From Limanda limanda (Eukaryota; Chordata; Actinopteri; Pleuronectiformes; Pleuronectidae), in NCBI RefSeq assembly GCF_963576545.1, contig NC_083641.1, positions 18,112,523 through 18,176,522 on the forward strand: 64,000 nt of DNA. The letters are read 5' to 3'. Below, one piece after another: positions 25,033 to 45,678 of this stretch. Both the position numbers and the translations under genes were made by a program. The notes below the pieces were generated by a model. It saw only the letters and a list, made by a program, of their open reading frames with translations, did not search any database and was not told where the DNA came from. Position 1 is the first letter of the stretch; each line of letters opens with the position of its first letter.

Positions 25033-28000
25033 GTGAATATGTCCGAGATGAACACGGGTCCAGTAGCTTCTCATTCCATTAGCCTGTTAGCGTTGGATGC
25101 GCCTTCAGTCAGTAGGACACGTTAGCCACAGCTAGCTAGTACGTTAGCTCACTTGTCATCGCAGACTAGGGCCACATATGTGAAGTCAGGATGTTTTACC
25201 TCACACACTAACCTCTAGTGAGCTGAAGTGAATCACACATCATTTAGTTTTACTCTCTCTAATGTCTCATTCTATTCTCATGTCCAGATAAACGGGTGCG
25301 GCTCAGCGAAGACTAGCTGTCACGTTAGCTTAAGCTAACAGGTATTTTTTCTCCACAGTTAAACAGCTGCACAGTTTAACGAGAGCAGCATAAGTTAGCA
25401 GGATATGAATTGTGTTTATTAATATGTTACTAGCAGGCGATGGTCGTGGCCGACAGAGGAGCGGTCGATGGGCTCTGTGTGTGTCAGAGCTCGACGTGGA
25501 AGAAGAAGCTACTCAGATATTGTAGATTAATAGATTACTAACACCACAAATTCAAAAAGCCAAACCACGACTCAAAGTACTTCATTGAAAAACACTGACG
25601 TTAAATCGCGTAATCAAGATCAGTACTTAACCCTTTTGTATGGAAAGTGACTCAAACAATATGAAATGAATATTTTACTACCAATTATTCTTGCTCCCTT
25701 TGTATACAATGTGGAGTAGTTTATATTTTCTTAAATATAAGATAAATGTACTGAAGTAAAATGTACAATATTTCCTTCTGAAATGCAGTTTAATAGAAGA
25801 GGGCGAGAATACTTAAAGTACCTTTTTAGTACAGTGCTTGAGTGGCTGTACTTAGTAACATTTCATTGATGGCCACATCCTATTGACACATATTTCCGTA
25901 AACTACTCCCGTTCTAATCTTATTTGTCTTCCTGTGTTTTTTCTTCCATCACATAGATCCGCTTCATCCTCATTCAGAACCGAGCAGGGAAGACGCGACT
26001 GGCCAAATGGTACATGCAGTTCGACGATGACGAGAAGCAGAAGTTGATTGAGGAAGTTCACGCTGTGGTTACTGTCCGGGATGCCAAACACACCAACTTT
26101 GTGGAGGTATGGGATCCGTCAGTATCTTCTGTATACATGTGTGGTTCTTTATTTTTGTGGGTGGTTCGGGGACATGCCCAGATCTCCTACTTTGTTTAGT
26201 AGAACCAGGCCTTGTTTCAATGACCACAGTGTAATGACTGAAACCGCGCTGTCGTTAAAAATCTCAGTCGTGGCCACTTCACAGTAAAATAATTGAGTGA
26301 CTCATGTGTGTCCCACATTACAAGCTTTTTCCACAAGCTACTTAAACAAATCATAAAGCAGTTTTCACAATTCCTAAAGCGATTCGAGGAAAGAACTCAG
26401 TGGGTCGTATTCGAGACAATGACACTTCCCATCAGTTTTATGATGCAATATGTTCCAAGTAATTATAGATATACTGGGTGTGTATTATCTCAAAGTTTCA
26501 AAGCTTAAGCTCAACTTAAGCTGCTGCTGTCATAATATGAGGGGGCAAAAATGTTGAGAGCTTTTTTCTCTGTTGTTCTCAAAGTTCAGGAACTTCAAGA
26601 TCATTTACCGGCGTTATGCTGGCCTGTACTTCTGTATTTGTGTGGACGTGACGGATAACAACCTGGCATACCTCGAGGGAATCCACAATTTTGTTGAGGT
26701 AACAGACACACAAACACATGATGTATAGATTTAGCAAGTGAACTATGATGATTTGGTTCTCATGGTTCGATTGCTTCCTGGAATGTCTGTTGATGATTTC
26801 TTTCAAGATGTTCTGTCCTCTTCTGTCTTGCTTCTCCTTATTAAACCTGGACACTTGTGAGATACATGGGGCTTCAATCAAATTCAAATGTTTTTTTGTT
26901 CAGGATTTAAGTTTACTTGTGATACACCTCACATTGGAAAACAATTGCTTTCCACACTGACTTCAGGATTTGGATTATCAGCTTGTTGCAAGTAAAACAA
27001 ATGAGTCACAGTCAAACATTCAGCATGACCGTTCATGTCAGTGCAAATTACCAAACACAGAGGGAGCTTCATTAAAGGGATAGTTCACCCAAAAATGAAA
27101 ATTCCCTCATTATCTACTTACCACAATGCAGATGGAAGGGCGGGTGTGGGGTCATCCAAGTTCCCATAAGCCCCGACATTCAAGCTCGACTTGAAACAGC
27201 CTCATTTACACCATGTCTTTAGCCTAAATGTCTGCTGTGATCCACGTGTGAATGCGGCTCCAGATGAGGCAGTGGTATCCCCCGAGTCTCATAGAGCAAA
27301 ATGTGTCTGTGTAGATAATTACATTACGTGGAAAGAAACAAGTTTGCCCACGTTTTGAGAAAAAAATGTGTGAAGAGCGATAATTGTGGCTGTGAGCTTA
27401 AGTTGAACAAAACTTTCATAAATGGTATAAAACCCTTTTCCAGACATATTTCTGTGAAACGCATATTTCTATTGTCTCTTGATTGAGCTGCACATTGTCA
27501 CTTATGAGTTTAGAGTTACTATTATACACAGTGTGGTGCAATTAACGTGCTAAAGGAGTCAGCGGAAGAAATATCAAGGGGCAATTTTAACCTTCGAAGA
27601 ATATATAGAGGGATTTATTCTAAATCTTGGTTGTTATGTGAAGGCATTAGACAGCTAAAGTCCGGTCTTATCACTTAGTTGAAGTGCTGTTTAACTGCTT
27701 TTTCTTTTTCTAATAGTATTCAGTTTAATAAATCAAATAGCAGCAGCTCAAACTGACCCTGGAGTACGATCGACTGTTTGTTCAGGACAGAACAAACAGT
27801 CGTTTTCTATCCAGGGCCGTCAGGAGTGAAGGTCATTGGATGTAATGTTTGACTATAAAGGAATGCACGTACACGCACTCTGAAGCACACAACCGTCTTC
27901 ATTTTCTACTTTTTAAACTTGTTGTTTGCAACCGGCCACGTACCCGACGAGAAACAACCCATTCAAAAATTAATCCTGTTGATTTGTTTTTCATCATATT

Positions 28001-29463
28001 TTTTCTCTATGCCCAAGTTAATACAAAAGGAGATGAAGTGCACGTCCGCTTGCTACGGGACGTCACGTCGCTCATTTGAACAGTCACTGATGCTAATTTG
28101 AAACAAGGGGTCTGTAATTCGGTCACGCTCCGTGACAATATATCAATGCTTCAAAATAATTGCACAGGGAAACAAGATAAGGACCACATTCATTTTAATT
28201 TGGTGTGTTTTATATGGATGTGTTTGTAGTGGAAATTAGCTTATTACATGGTTGTTAAGTGGCTTCTGACGCCTCCATAGTGTCAGTTTATTTCTGCACC
28301 AATGGGTCACATTAAAACATTATTACCGCATTAATATATATATATTTTTTTCTAATGTATTCTTAGATTATCTGTTATCTGATGAATTCCTGTTCTCGTC
28401 TTTCCTTTTAAGGTGCTGAATGAGTATTTTCACAACGTGTGTGAACTGGACCTGGTGTTCAACTTCTATAAGGTAAGAAAAACACTATCTTTTACCTTGT
28501 GAGATTCTCAAACGATTTAATCAACACCTTGATCGAGCAGAAGGAGCAGAGGTGAAAAGGCAGACGAGAACACTTCTTTCATCACAATACCATGGCAACC
28601 AATTAAGTACTTACAACTAGAAATAACTCACTGAGTGAAATCCATCTAAACGATTATCCTCTATATTTTTCATAGAAGGAAACGCTAAGCAGCAAACACC
28701 TCCGACACCCAACCCCCCCCCAGCCGCTGTCAGTGTTGTTGCTAATTAGCGAAAGCATATGAACATCCGCCCACGTGCTAGCACAAAGCAATTTGATGCA
28801 GTGTTACAACCAGAAGTGAAAATTGTTTATCATTAATTCGCTCTCTTTCTCTTCTACTGATTCCAAACTAAAAGGTTTCAAAGCCTTAGTGACTCACTAC
28901 TCGCGTTATAGTTAAATTCTAGTCATACAATTAATTTTTTCTGAGCACCTTGTAACACCGGTAACATCGACTATAGTCAACATTGTTTCTTAGTCTTTGC
29001 TGTATTGGTATGTAGTCGTATGGATGTAGCCGGATCTCTCCAGTCAGAGTTAGTCATGTGCGCTAATGTTAGCGTCTCAGTGTGTTTTGTCACCCACTGG
29101 TTATTTTGACATTTCGATGACACAGCAGTGGAGTTCTCATGCTGACCACAGGCCAGGTGATGACTGGACAATGTAAACATCATTTTCCAGAAACCTCAAC
29201 AGTTTCATGTGTAGAGCAGGAGATAATGTCCCTCTGGGTTTAGTAACAACATGTGGTTTGTGGTATCTGAGCTCTGTTTTCGTCCTTAATTTCCACAATC
29301 CTGTCATTTCCTTTCCTACCCTCTAACGTACCGCCTCTCTCTCTCTCTCTGTGTTTCTAAGGTGTACACGGTGGTGGATGAGATGTTCCTCGCTGGAGAG
29401 ATCAGGGAGACCAGTCAGACCAAGGTCCTCAAGCAGCTCCTCATGCTCCAGTCGCTCGAGTAG
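25030..29463 (+). CDS. ap2s1: AP-2 complex subunit sigma (five coding exons, 142 aa)
   Basis: This gene encodes the small sigma-2 subunit of the AP-2 adaptor, which links cargo and clathrin at the plasma membrane during endocytosis. Coding exons are 25,030-25,032, 25,957-26,106, 26,585-26,698, 28,413-28,472 and 29,362-29,463, all phase 0 with GT-AG introns. Their sum is 142 codons plus TAG, the usual length. The protein reads [15 protein letters not shown] and ends LLMLQSLE. Known cargo-binding positions are kept: Arg15, Ala63, Val88, Asn97 and Leu103 of the acidic di-leucine pocket. From memory of the human protein only two differences stand out (Thr for Asn in VDVTDNN, Gly for Ala in LEGIHN). 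Exon 1 contributes only the start codon. Intron 1 holds a hAT-type repeat, intron 3 another teleost repeat and a strong hairpin. The assignment is secure. Confidence 0.97.
25494..25885. mobile_element. hAT-type MITE remnant (AAGTAC-rich family)
   Basis: The stretch in ap2s1 intron 1 matches the texture of a very abundant percomorph non-autonomous hAT element: a left end with gtggaagaagaagctactca, inner text aaaatgtacaatatttcctt, and a right end with repeated agtac and gtacttagtaacatttc. Both ends have diverged from the usual CAGTGGTGGAA terminus. The family was recognised from memory and the borders are approximate. Confidence 0.6.
25957..26106 (+). CDS. ap2s1: ap2s1 coding exon 2 (residues 2-51)
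   Basis: The 150-nt exon encodes residues from [11 protein letters not shown] to HTNFVE, including Arg15 of the di-leucine signal pocket. It is flanked by a cacatag acceptor and a GTATGG donor. Confidence 0.97.
26585..26698 (+). CDS. ap2s1: ap2s1 coding exon 3 (residues 52-89)
   Basis: The 114-nt exon encodes [13 protein letters not shown] to IHNFVE, with Ala63 and Val88 of the cargo pocket. The acceptor is ctcaaag and the donor GTAACA. Confidence 0.97.
27072..27230 (+). mobile_element. Teleost TTAAAGGGATAGTTCACCC repeat, left end
   Basis: The segment begins TTAAAGGGATAGTTCACCC followed by aaaaatgaaaattccctcat, the well-known left terminus of an abundant non-autonomous DNA element of teleosts with TTAA-type ends. 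The matching right end (tgaactatccctttaa) was not found, so the copy is truncated or diverged. It lies in ap2s1 intron 3. Confidence 0.6.
27754..27822. ncRNA. Strong hairpin in ap2s1 intron 3 (precursor-miRNA-like)
   Basis: A 13-bp perfect stem (27,771-27,783 with 27,790-27,802) is closed by a 6-nt loop. A 7 by 7 internal loop separates it from a second perfect 7-bp stem (27,757-27,763 with 27,810-27,816), and TGA/TCA pairs further out around a 3-nt bulge. The size of about 69 nt and the shape resemble a microRNA precursor, but the apical loop is small. It could equally be a tiny palindromic DNA element. I recognise no known microRNA in it. Confidence 0.3.
28413..28472 (+). CDS. ap2s1: ap2s1 coding exon 4 (residues 90-109)
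   Basis: The 60-nt exon encodes [12 protein letters not shown] to FNFYK, with Asn97 and Leu103. The acceptor follows a tttcctttta tract and the donor is GTAAGA. Confidence 0.97.
29362..29463 (+). CDS. ap2s1: ap2s1 coding exon 5 (residues 110-142 and stop)
   Basis: The 102-nt exon encodes [16 protein letters not shown] to LLMLQSLE and ends in TAG at 29,461-29,463. It follows a (CT)n tract that serves as the polypyrimidine tract. Confidence 0.97.
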   Translation: MYTVVDEMFLAGEIRETSQTKVLKQLLMLQSLE

Positions 29464-31300
29464 AAACAAGACAACCGTCCTCCCTACCTGCTCGGCGTTC
29501 TGCTGCCCTGGGACCTGCACCAACCTCCTGTTTCTCTGGAAAGGATCCCCATCATTGTCTTTCAGGAGGATTTTTTTTTTTTAAATAGAAATACACAATA
29601 TTGTTTACATATGATATATAATGTAGAAGTTCAGTAAATCTCTTTGTTATGGCAGTCTATGGCTACATCCATACTACTACGTTTTCTTTTGAAAAGCATC
29701 AACTCTGCGAGTTCACACTAACAATAATTCACACTAGAGACTTTAAAACTGAGAAGTTAAGAAACGTTGCTGACTTTGTTTCAGCTCGAAAACTGCATGG
29801 CGCGGGTTTGTCCTGACGGGCATAAACACAGATGTATGGAAAAGGTGGTGAAGAAAGTCTGGCAGTTGCTGATTGGGTCTCACAACGTATCCTTCGCTTA
29901 TTCATCAGACTCCTATCGTGTTTTTCCTGCAAATACTAGAACGCACAGGTCAGTGTACCTCAGTGGTCAAGAGATTTCACGCATGCTAGTATAAGATTAA
30001 ACCTGATATGGATCCGCTTGTGGGGGACAGGTGTGTAGGTCGTTTATGTTTCAAAGTGGCATTTGCCAACAGAATCGTAGTAGTATGGATGCAGCCTCTG
30101 TTAAAATACTTTTGTGTTGTATTCTTGATGAAGTCACTCGATACAAAGGCTGTACATTTCAACATGTTGACATTTCGTATACCATTTCAGTTACAGTCAG
30201 CTTTATATTGGGTTGCCTTGTCCTAACGCCAGAGGCAGCAGAAATTAGTAATTTCATGTTGTTAGTAATTGCATTCATCTCTATTGAGTGTGGAAACACT
30301 GACATAAATCCATCAGTGTGACACTGCTACCCCCTCTTCCCCCTCCTCCTCCTTCTGTCCTCCCTTTATTAACCTCAACTTTCATTTAATGGCACTATTA
30401 GAACTAACAAGCACCTGTATGTGTATAAAGAAGGTGTGTAATGATCGGATGTTTGCATTGAGAACTTAAAATCACCGGGCAGCCGTCTCTATGAAACCAC
30501 GCAAGCAAAGACCTGGCAAGTGTTGCAAGTGTTGGACTCACCAAGGCTGCTCTGCGTTTTAAATCTGGATCACAGTAGAAAGCAAACTCCAACTAGAAAA
30601 GGCCCTTTAAAGCAATCGACCCAGTGCGGCAAGTCCCTAATTGACTGGAGTGTACTTAGGACGAGTACCATTGTGACTGTGTTATGACAACCTGGTGTTC
30701 TCACGGATGATGAGAAACGCAGTTAGTTATGTTAACTCAAGATGGCGTCTGTAATCATCTTATGTGGTGCTCGTTGGTCACACTTAAAACGCAAATGCAC
30801 CCAGACGGAATAAGACCCGGGCAAAGAGGATATTTTACACAAAGCAGATTCTGTGACGCTTGCTTCGATTGGTTTGTGCGTTCGCGTGTGTTGAATATTG
30901 TGAAATGAACAGTCATTCCAGTGAAACTCTTGAGTCTGAGCAGTATTTACATGTTTAAGATCCATACAACAAACTGGTTTTTAAATTTCCTCAGAAGCTT
31001 CATGAACTTGAAATTGACACAAAAAAAAGGCCAAAACTTTGCTGGACTTCGATGTTGATGAAATTCCTTTTCATACTCTGATTTAACAAGATCCACTCAG
31101 AGAGGCAGTTTCAAGCGTCATTGTTGTTTAACAATTTGTTTATTGTATGGTTAAATCTGGCATTATTACTGAAACATGTTCTGCTTCCCTTCTCATCCAC
31201 ATGTGAGTTTATTGGTGGAAAATGTGTGCGTGTGTGTGTGTATGTATTGTCTCCAATTCAACTACCCACATCAATATGTCCCATTATATGTAAATAAACA
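29464..31300 (+). other. ap2s1: Probable ap2s1 3' UTR with polyadenylation signals
   Basis: After the stop codon no coding sequence follows. AATAAA signals occur at 31,293-31,298 and 31,475-31,480, the first one 55 bp after a (GT)n tract that could act as downstream/upstream GU-rich element. A 3' UTR of about 1.85 kb is therefore plausible, but earlier weak signals cannot be excluded. Confidence 0.45.
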
Positions 31301-31499
31301 GATGAAGTGATACATGAGCATTGACTGTTTCTGATCAATCAATATGAAAAGGACATTTTTCCCAAAATTAGATCCTGACACTGTCCAACATTATCTGATA
31401 AATAAGATGTATAAAATTAGGTTCTATTTATTCTCATACATGTACCTTTTTAACCATATGTTAGCTTGATGAGTAATAAAGTATGTATTAGATTTGAAC

Positions 31500-32030
31500 A
31501 AAACATGTTATCAACTGGCTGAACCAATGGGCTCTGAAGGTCTAGAAAGCCACTAACTGGTGACTTGCCTGTTCAGTACCTTAGCACCATCTAGTGGCCA
31601 AACATCTTCCACAGTAAATAATACAATGTAGTTATGAGGTCATCCTGACAGCTTGTCTCGGATCGATAAATCAGTCAATATATCCACATCAGCTACATTA
31701 AGCCACTCTAGCTGTTACTGCATCGACCCAGAAACATAAATCCAGACAATTGGACACAGAGGACATTTACTCTTCATCACTCGAGTCCTGTGATATCCTA
31801 ACATCGCCCCGACTGCCTTCCACAACAAATGACTTGCCTGAAGAATGGAGGTTGAGCCGAATGAATCATGTACACAGATTCAATTGTTAAACTTACAGGT
31901 CTGTTAACTCAGCAGAGCCATAAACCTGATGCAAGACAAGTTGTTGCTAAACTAGAATTACCGCCCTGTGGTGGTGTGCCTCAGCCAAACAGTGTAGCTT
32001 CAGTATACACACATTTTTTTCAGACTTTTC
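31500..32030. other. Intergenic stretch between ap2s1 and rab4b
   Basis: The stretch between the convergent genes has no supported gene. A short motif accatctagtggc at 31,586-31,598 resembles the CTCF core (CCACNAGRKGGC on one strand), which fits an intergenic position but is weak evidence alone. Confidence 0.3.
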
Positions 32031-32360
32031 CAGTCACCGTGACCTTTCACCACTGAAATATAATCAGTTAATCTTTTCGTCTAAGTGACAACTGGTCAAA
32101 CAGAAATTAAAATATCATGTTCAAGGGGCCAAAAACAACAATTGTGAGGCGACTTTAACCTTTGACGACCTACATGCTATTAGCTCATCCGAGATTGTAA
32201 GTGAACATTTTAATTTCATTTGAAAGAATTCTCTGGAGAAAAGGCTTGTGTGAGGTCACAGTGACCTTTGACCTCCAAAATCCTACATGTCCAAATTAAT
32301 TTTTGTACCAAATTTGAAGAAATTCCCACAAGGCCTGAAAAAACACAATGTCTCCGGCCG
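32030..32360. repeat. Tandem-like repeat of about 110 bp with gtgacctttgacc cores
   Basis: Three related units can be seen with cores at about 32,037 (cagtcaccgtgacctttcacc), 32,150 (gcgactttaacctttgacga) and 32,256 (gtcacagtgacctttgacct). The last one continues with accaaatttgaagaaattccc, the usual partner phrase of a common teleost repeat. The spacing is about 105-115 bp. The third core contains AGGTCACAGTGACCT (32,253-32,267), a perfect palindromic oestrogen-receptor-type element, overlapping TGACCTTTGACCT (32,262-32,274), a perfect DR1. Confidence 0.6.
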
Positions 32361-33550
32361 TTGAACAGGAATAGAAACCTAAGATTCATAAACACTCATG
32401 ATTGGAATAAACTTTAAACAACTGAGCATTTTAACAGGAAGTTAACATTAACATGCAGAAGACAGGTGGTACTGGAAAAACAAGCAGTTTACTGGGAATT
32501 GCATAATCATAATCAATGAGCAACACTCACACACAAGACAAATTGTATTTACAGCACAGGTTAGTAGAGATGTACAGTAGTATTAAGGTTGATTATACAA
32601 CATTAGTTACTAGGCAACAACTGCGTTGGATTGCATTCATCACACGATTGAAGAGGTGAGAAAATGAAGTTTATCATATGGCTATTTGGATCAGCTCTTA
32701 CTGACTGTACTAAGAATACATACAAATGAATGCAGGCTCCCTCTGGTTCTACAGTGTCTAACCACTCAGATGTTTTGATAACTGACTCGTGACTGAGTGA
32801 TCAGAGATGTTGCTGCAGCTCAGGAAGTCAACATCCTATCATCTTTACCTCCATGTCAGCAGGAAGTGAAAAACAAACACGCCTCATGACAGTAGACAAA
32901 AACAATTAAATCGAATTAAGACTTTCAGTTGTTATTTAGTAAGAAATGATTAACATCTACAATTAAAATGTTTATTACAGTTCAAGTCAAATAAAATGTA
33001 CAATTCTATAGTTACAGCATACAAACAAAATATGAAAATTCAAAAGTAAAAGTGCACTTGCAGAAGGAGACAAACTATCACACTATTGCCAATATTTTAT
33101 GATTTTTTCCCCCTGACCATCTGTCTCTTGATATCCGATAATATCTCATGTCGCTCCTCGGCGTGCTGGCTCACAGGAGCTTAAACACATATGGTTTTCT
33201 TTCAACATTCATTTCGGTATTTCGCCTTGGGACACCCGCCTCCGCGCTGTCGCCCAGAAACTATTTTAAACCACGCCGGTCCTGACTGGCAGGCAGATGT
33301 GACGTCGGCCACTAGAGGGACTTCCTCCTTCTACAACAAACCCGTGGTCATGTCATCACCTCAGACTTCCGGTTCTAGGAGCATCCTCTCAGACAGCAGG
33401 TGGATCCCAACAGGCCAGCAAACTGTTCATAGGGCGAGCTAACCACACGGTCGCTGAGCGCTACCTGAACGCTGCATAGCTTCCTGAGTTAAGTAGCTAG
33501 CCACCATACTAGCTACTCACCACTTCCAACTTTAACAGAGGAGATAACAA
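32361..33550. other. Non-coding stretch
   Basis: No gene is supported. A TTTATT at 32,971-32,976 would be an AATAAA signal on the minus strand and could end a long rab4b 3' UTR, but the distance of about 3 kb from the rab4b stop and the retroelement remnant between make this uncertain. Confidence 0.3.
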
Positions 33551-33552
33551 TC

Positions 33553-34420
33553 ATGGACCCTGCCCTCACCATGGACAAGAGCAAGGAACTGCAGAGGTTG
33601 TGAACATGCAGTAACACGATCTCGGGGGCAGATACCCACTCTGTGTGTTCAGCATGCCTCATGCTGGACCACGCCTGAGAATCGCTAACTTCTCAAGGCG
33701 CCTGTGAGCATTGTGCATGCCTTTCCATAAAAACCCGCTAGTGCCCCAAGCTAGCTTGTCAGTGGTGGATCCTATGATGGGACAGCCGTCCTCCATCCAC
33801 AGGAGTCAGGGAGAGCACCCAGGGAAACACCATCCCTGCAGGAGCCAGCAGGACGCCGTGGCATCGCTACATGACCCTGCCGAGCATGAAACCGACCGGA
33901 GGTCCGGACATGGTGTGATCATGAGGGATGGCTCCGACTCGGTGGATGACTCCATTAGCCTCGGCTCTGATTGGAGGGGAGGTGGACGTGGAATCCACTT
34001 TCACCCCACCAGCTGCGAAGCTGAAGACTGATGATGATGCATGCAGCCCAAACCCGGCTTGCAGCACGGACCTGCACCATGTCTGTAAGAAAGCAGCGAC
34101 TAAGCTTGGCAATGCGTGGGTTGAAGTTTGCAGGCAGTTTTTGTTATGATATCCTTTGGGCTGGGTCAGTGTGACCTGTTCTCTCAGTGGTGCAGACAGA
34201 AGCAGTGCAGTTTTGGTTATTAACTCACAACCTCATATTCCCAGCAGCGCCACAAGCGTCAGTGTCATACAGAAAGAGGAAACCGTGTTTGAGAGGGGAA
34301 TTTCCCAGGTTCTCTTTGGGACAACGCAGGGCCGGCTCTCAGGACAAAACATCTGGGTTGGCTCAACAAACATTGTGCAGCAGAGCTGCTTCGTGCTCAG
34401 TAATCAGAAGTGAAAACTAC
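33553..34420 (+). pseudogene. DIRS-like retrotransposon ORF1 (gag-like) remnant
   Basis: From an ATG at 33,553 the sequence reads MDPALTMDKSKELQRL, and a following frame gives SGADTHSVCSACLMLDHA, an in-frame TGA, then GACEHCACLSIKTR and a TAG. This spacing of Cys and His residues and the phrase SG-DTH--C--CL---HA---L is typical of ORF1 proteins of fish DIRS-type retroelements. The frame is broken by several stops and shifts, and no reverse transcriptase, RNase H or tyrosine recombinase region is present. It is therefore a short dead fragment. The call rests on the cysteine motif; downstream borders are unclear. Confidence 0.5.
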
Positions 34421-35943
34421 TCAGCGGGTTAAATCCAGGTTCCTGACATTTATCAAGGCGCACTTACAGCCATGCATGATTCAACAGCGTTGAGCTGCTG
34501 TAAGGGAACTGGGTGGGCGGCTGAAAAGTTTCCCCAAACATGGCACTGAGGCAAAACCAACTGTGGTTTCCTGTGACGTCCCTCATGCAGTATGTGCATG
34601 TAGAACAGTGTGAATCAAAGGGAGGTCATGGAGAGAGAAAAATCGCAGCAGGAGGAGTCAGAATCAGTTTTAGTTTTGCAGAGACTGATGACGCTTGGTT
34701 TGTCTTTCACTGTGATCGGAACAGAGACTTGAACATGGTGTGAATCTGATGACATATCTATAGATTTTTGAGACTTTGGGATAAAATAAAGAGCATTAGT
34801 TCTCTTTTTTTGTGCTTTCAACCTGAACCACAAGCTTCTCTATGTGGATGTAGAATGATGTGACAGGACCAGTTCCTATCACACATTAGAGACATAGAGA
34901 CTGGGAATAATATACTGTAGATCCACAATATTAAGTATATTACTAAGGCCAATACTCTACATTAAAACTATGCATTTTAAGGCAAACCAAAAAAAGACTT
35001 AAACACACATCAGAGTGACTAACCTGGGTTCTACAATAGGACTTTAAGTGTCAATTTAAAAATCAGAAATAACTGATGAGCTGCCTCAGTCTTAAGATCA
35101 GATAAAAATTAACAGCCAAAACCTTGGAAACCTTCGTAAATATTTGAATAACATCTGGTTTAAATTTCTATATGAAAATTTCGCGTTGAAAATCTGTCTA
35201 TGTTTAGACTCTTTATAACTCAGTCACCATCAATACAACTCTGAACTTATAAGTACAGTGAACATAATGGCAAATAAAAACATATCATCGAAAATAAAGT
35301 CAAAAGCGCCGACCAAACGAATCATGAGTCCTACCAGACTGTCTGAATAATGAACAGATGCAACTCAATTTACAGATAATAACTTACAAACAATGACGTG
35401 CAAATGCAGAAAGCATGAGATTGTTACTGAAACCAGGATGAAAAAAATAAACACAGAGAGAAGAACAGCAGGGCAGCCTATACACACAACCCTCGACTTA
35501 TCCATGTCTGGTCAGTGACTTGAGAAAGTAATTGTTGAAGAAGAGGAGGATTCCCCGTCTTTACGATAGCAGTGTGTTCATAATGAGGGGTTTCCCTGTC
35601 CAGACACAGGGGCAATGCTGACCCCCTCAGGTAAGATGTAGTGACTCTTACCAGAGGTCAGGGGTCAAGGGGTTGCAGTGATCTCCACGATCATTTGTCC
35701 AGGTGATCCAAGGTGTGTGAGTCCGCAGAGAGAGGGACGACACACCGAAAAACACCTGGAGCTGAGATGTGAGAAGAGAAAGGAGATGAGGAGGTAATCA
35801 CTCATTCATCAATACTGAGTAAAATAAAAAAGAAACTAGAGGTGTATTTAAATGTACCACCGCTACAGCCTTAAGAACACACACTGACCTGTAGGGGGTG
35901 CCCCGTCTCCGTCGGCCTGTAGGTGAGCGTAGGGTCACGATCC
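34421..35943 (-). other. rab4b: Probable rab4b 3' UTR and flanking DNA
   Basis: No coding signal is seen. The part next to the rab4b stop should be its 3' UTR, but I found no convincing minus-strand AATAAA close to the stop, so the transcript end is open. Plus-strand AATAAA at 34,785 has no associated gene. Confidence 0.35.
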
Positions 35944-44852
<8,909 letters not shown>

Positions 44853-45090
44853 GTCGACCCTCGCTGTGTGGAGGACCCGGTCCGCCCTGTGGAGCTGCTC
44901 TCTCGGGTGTCTGACAGCTGTGTGCTCGCTGGGCTCACACCTCTCCCGGCTGTTTATCTGTCTACGACGCCTGAGGTTTCCTCGTTCAGCTTCCTCCAGA
45001 TACACTGACTGCGTCACACGTCATCCGCCGGAGGCCGTGACGCGCGGGTGCTTGTGGTCATCACACTGTTATTATGACGTAAACAAATAA
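44853..45090 (-). promoter_or_regulatory. rab4b: rab4b promoter and 5' UTR
   Basis: The region upstream of the rab4b start is rich in CpG and has no TATA box. It contains CRE-like TGACG half sites: two on the minus strand at 45,012-45,022 (within gcgtcacacgtcat) and TGACGTAA at 45,075-45,082. Such sites suit a constitutive, CREB/ATF-type promoter. The transcript start is not fixed. Confidence 0.5.
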
Positions 45091-45458
45091 CAGCAATAAC
45101 ATTAAAGGTAATTAAAATTAGAGGTAAACATCGATTTCACACAATGTTTATTCAACTGATCTGTATCCACTTCAAATGTTTACAGAAAGAAAACAAATGC
45201 AACGATCAACTATTTTAGCTATTCAATCAATGTCTGGAAGGATTATATATATATATATCGTTTTTCATCTTAGTGTGGAATTTGTTATACATGTTTACTA
45301 TGACACCGGCTGCATCATAAACTCAATGATTCTGTTTGGTTCGTTTCACAGAATGGCAAACATGTGCCATTCTTTCACAGGATTTCTTTAATTTCAAGAA
45401 TAAAACAAGACTTTACAGAATATATTAACACTTAATAATATACTAAATATATATAAAC

Positions 45459-45678
45459 TTTACAGAATGTATCAAATCTTTACAGAATATATACAAACTT
45501 TAAACAATATATGAAGACTTTACCTGATGTATCAAAACTTTACGCCATGAATCAAAACTTTACAGAGTATATCAAGACTTTACAGAATATATCAAAATTT
45601 TAAAGAAAAAATGAAGACTTTACGGAATACATCAAATCTTTCCACAATATATCAAGACTTTACACAATGTATCAAGTC
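45459..45678. repeat. Minisatellite, 20-bp unit, 11 copies
   Basis: Eleven consecutive 20-bp units begin with tttac or a variant; the consensus is about tttacagaatatatcaagac. Units start at 45,459 and every 20 bp to 45,659 without a phase slip. A diverged unit precedes them near 45,409. Copies differ by one to five bases, so the array is old. Confidence 0.92.
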
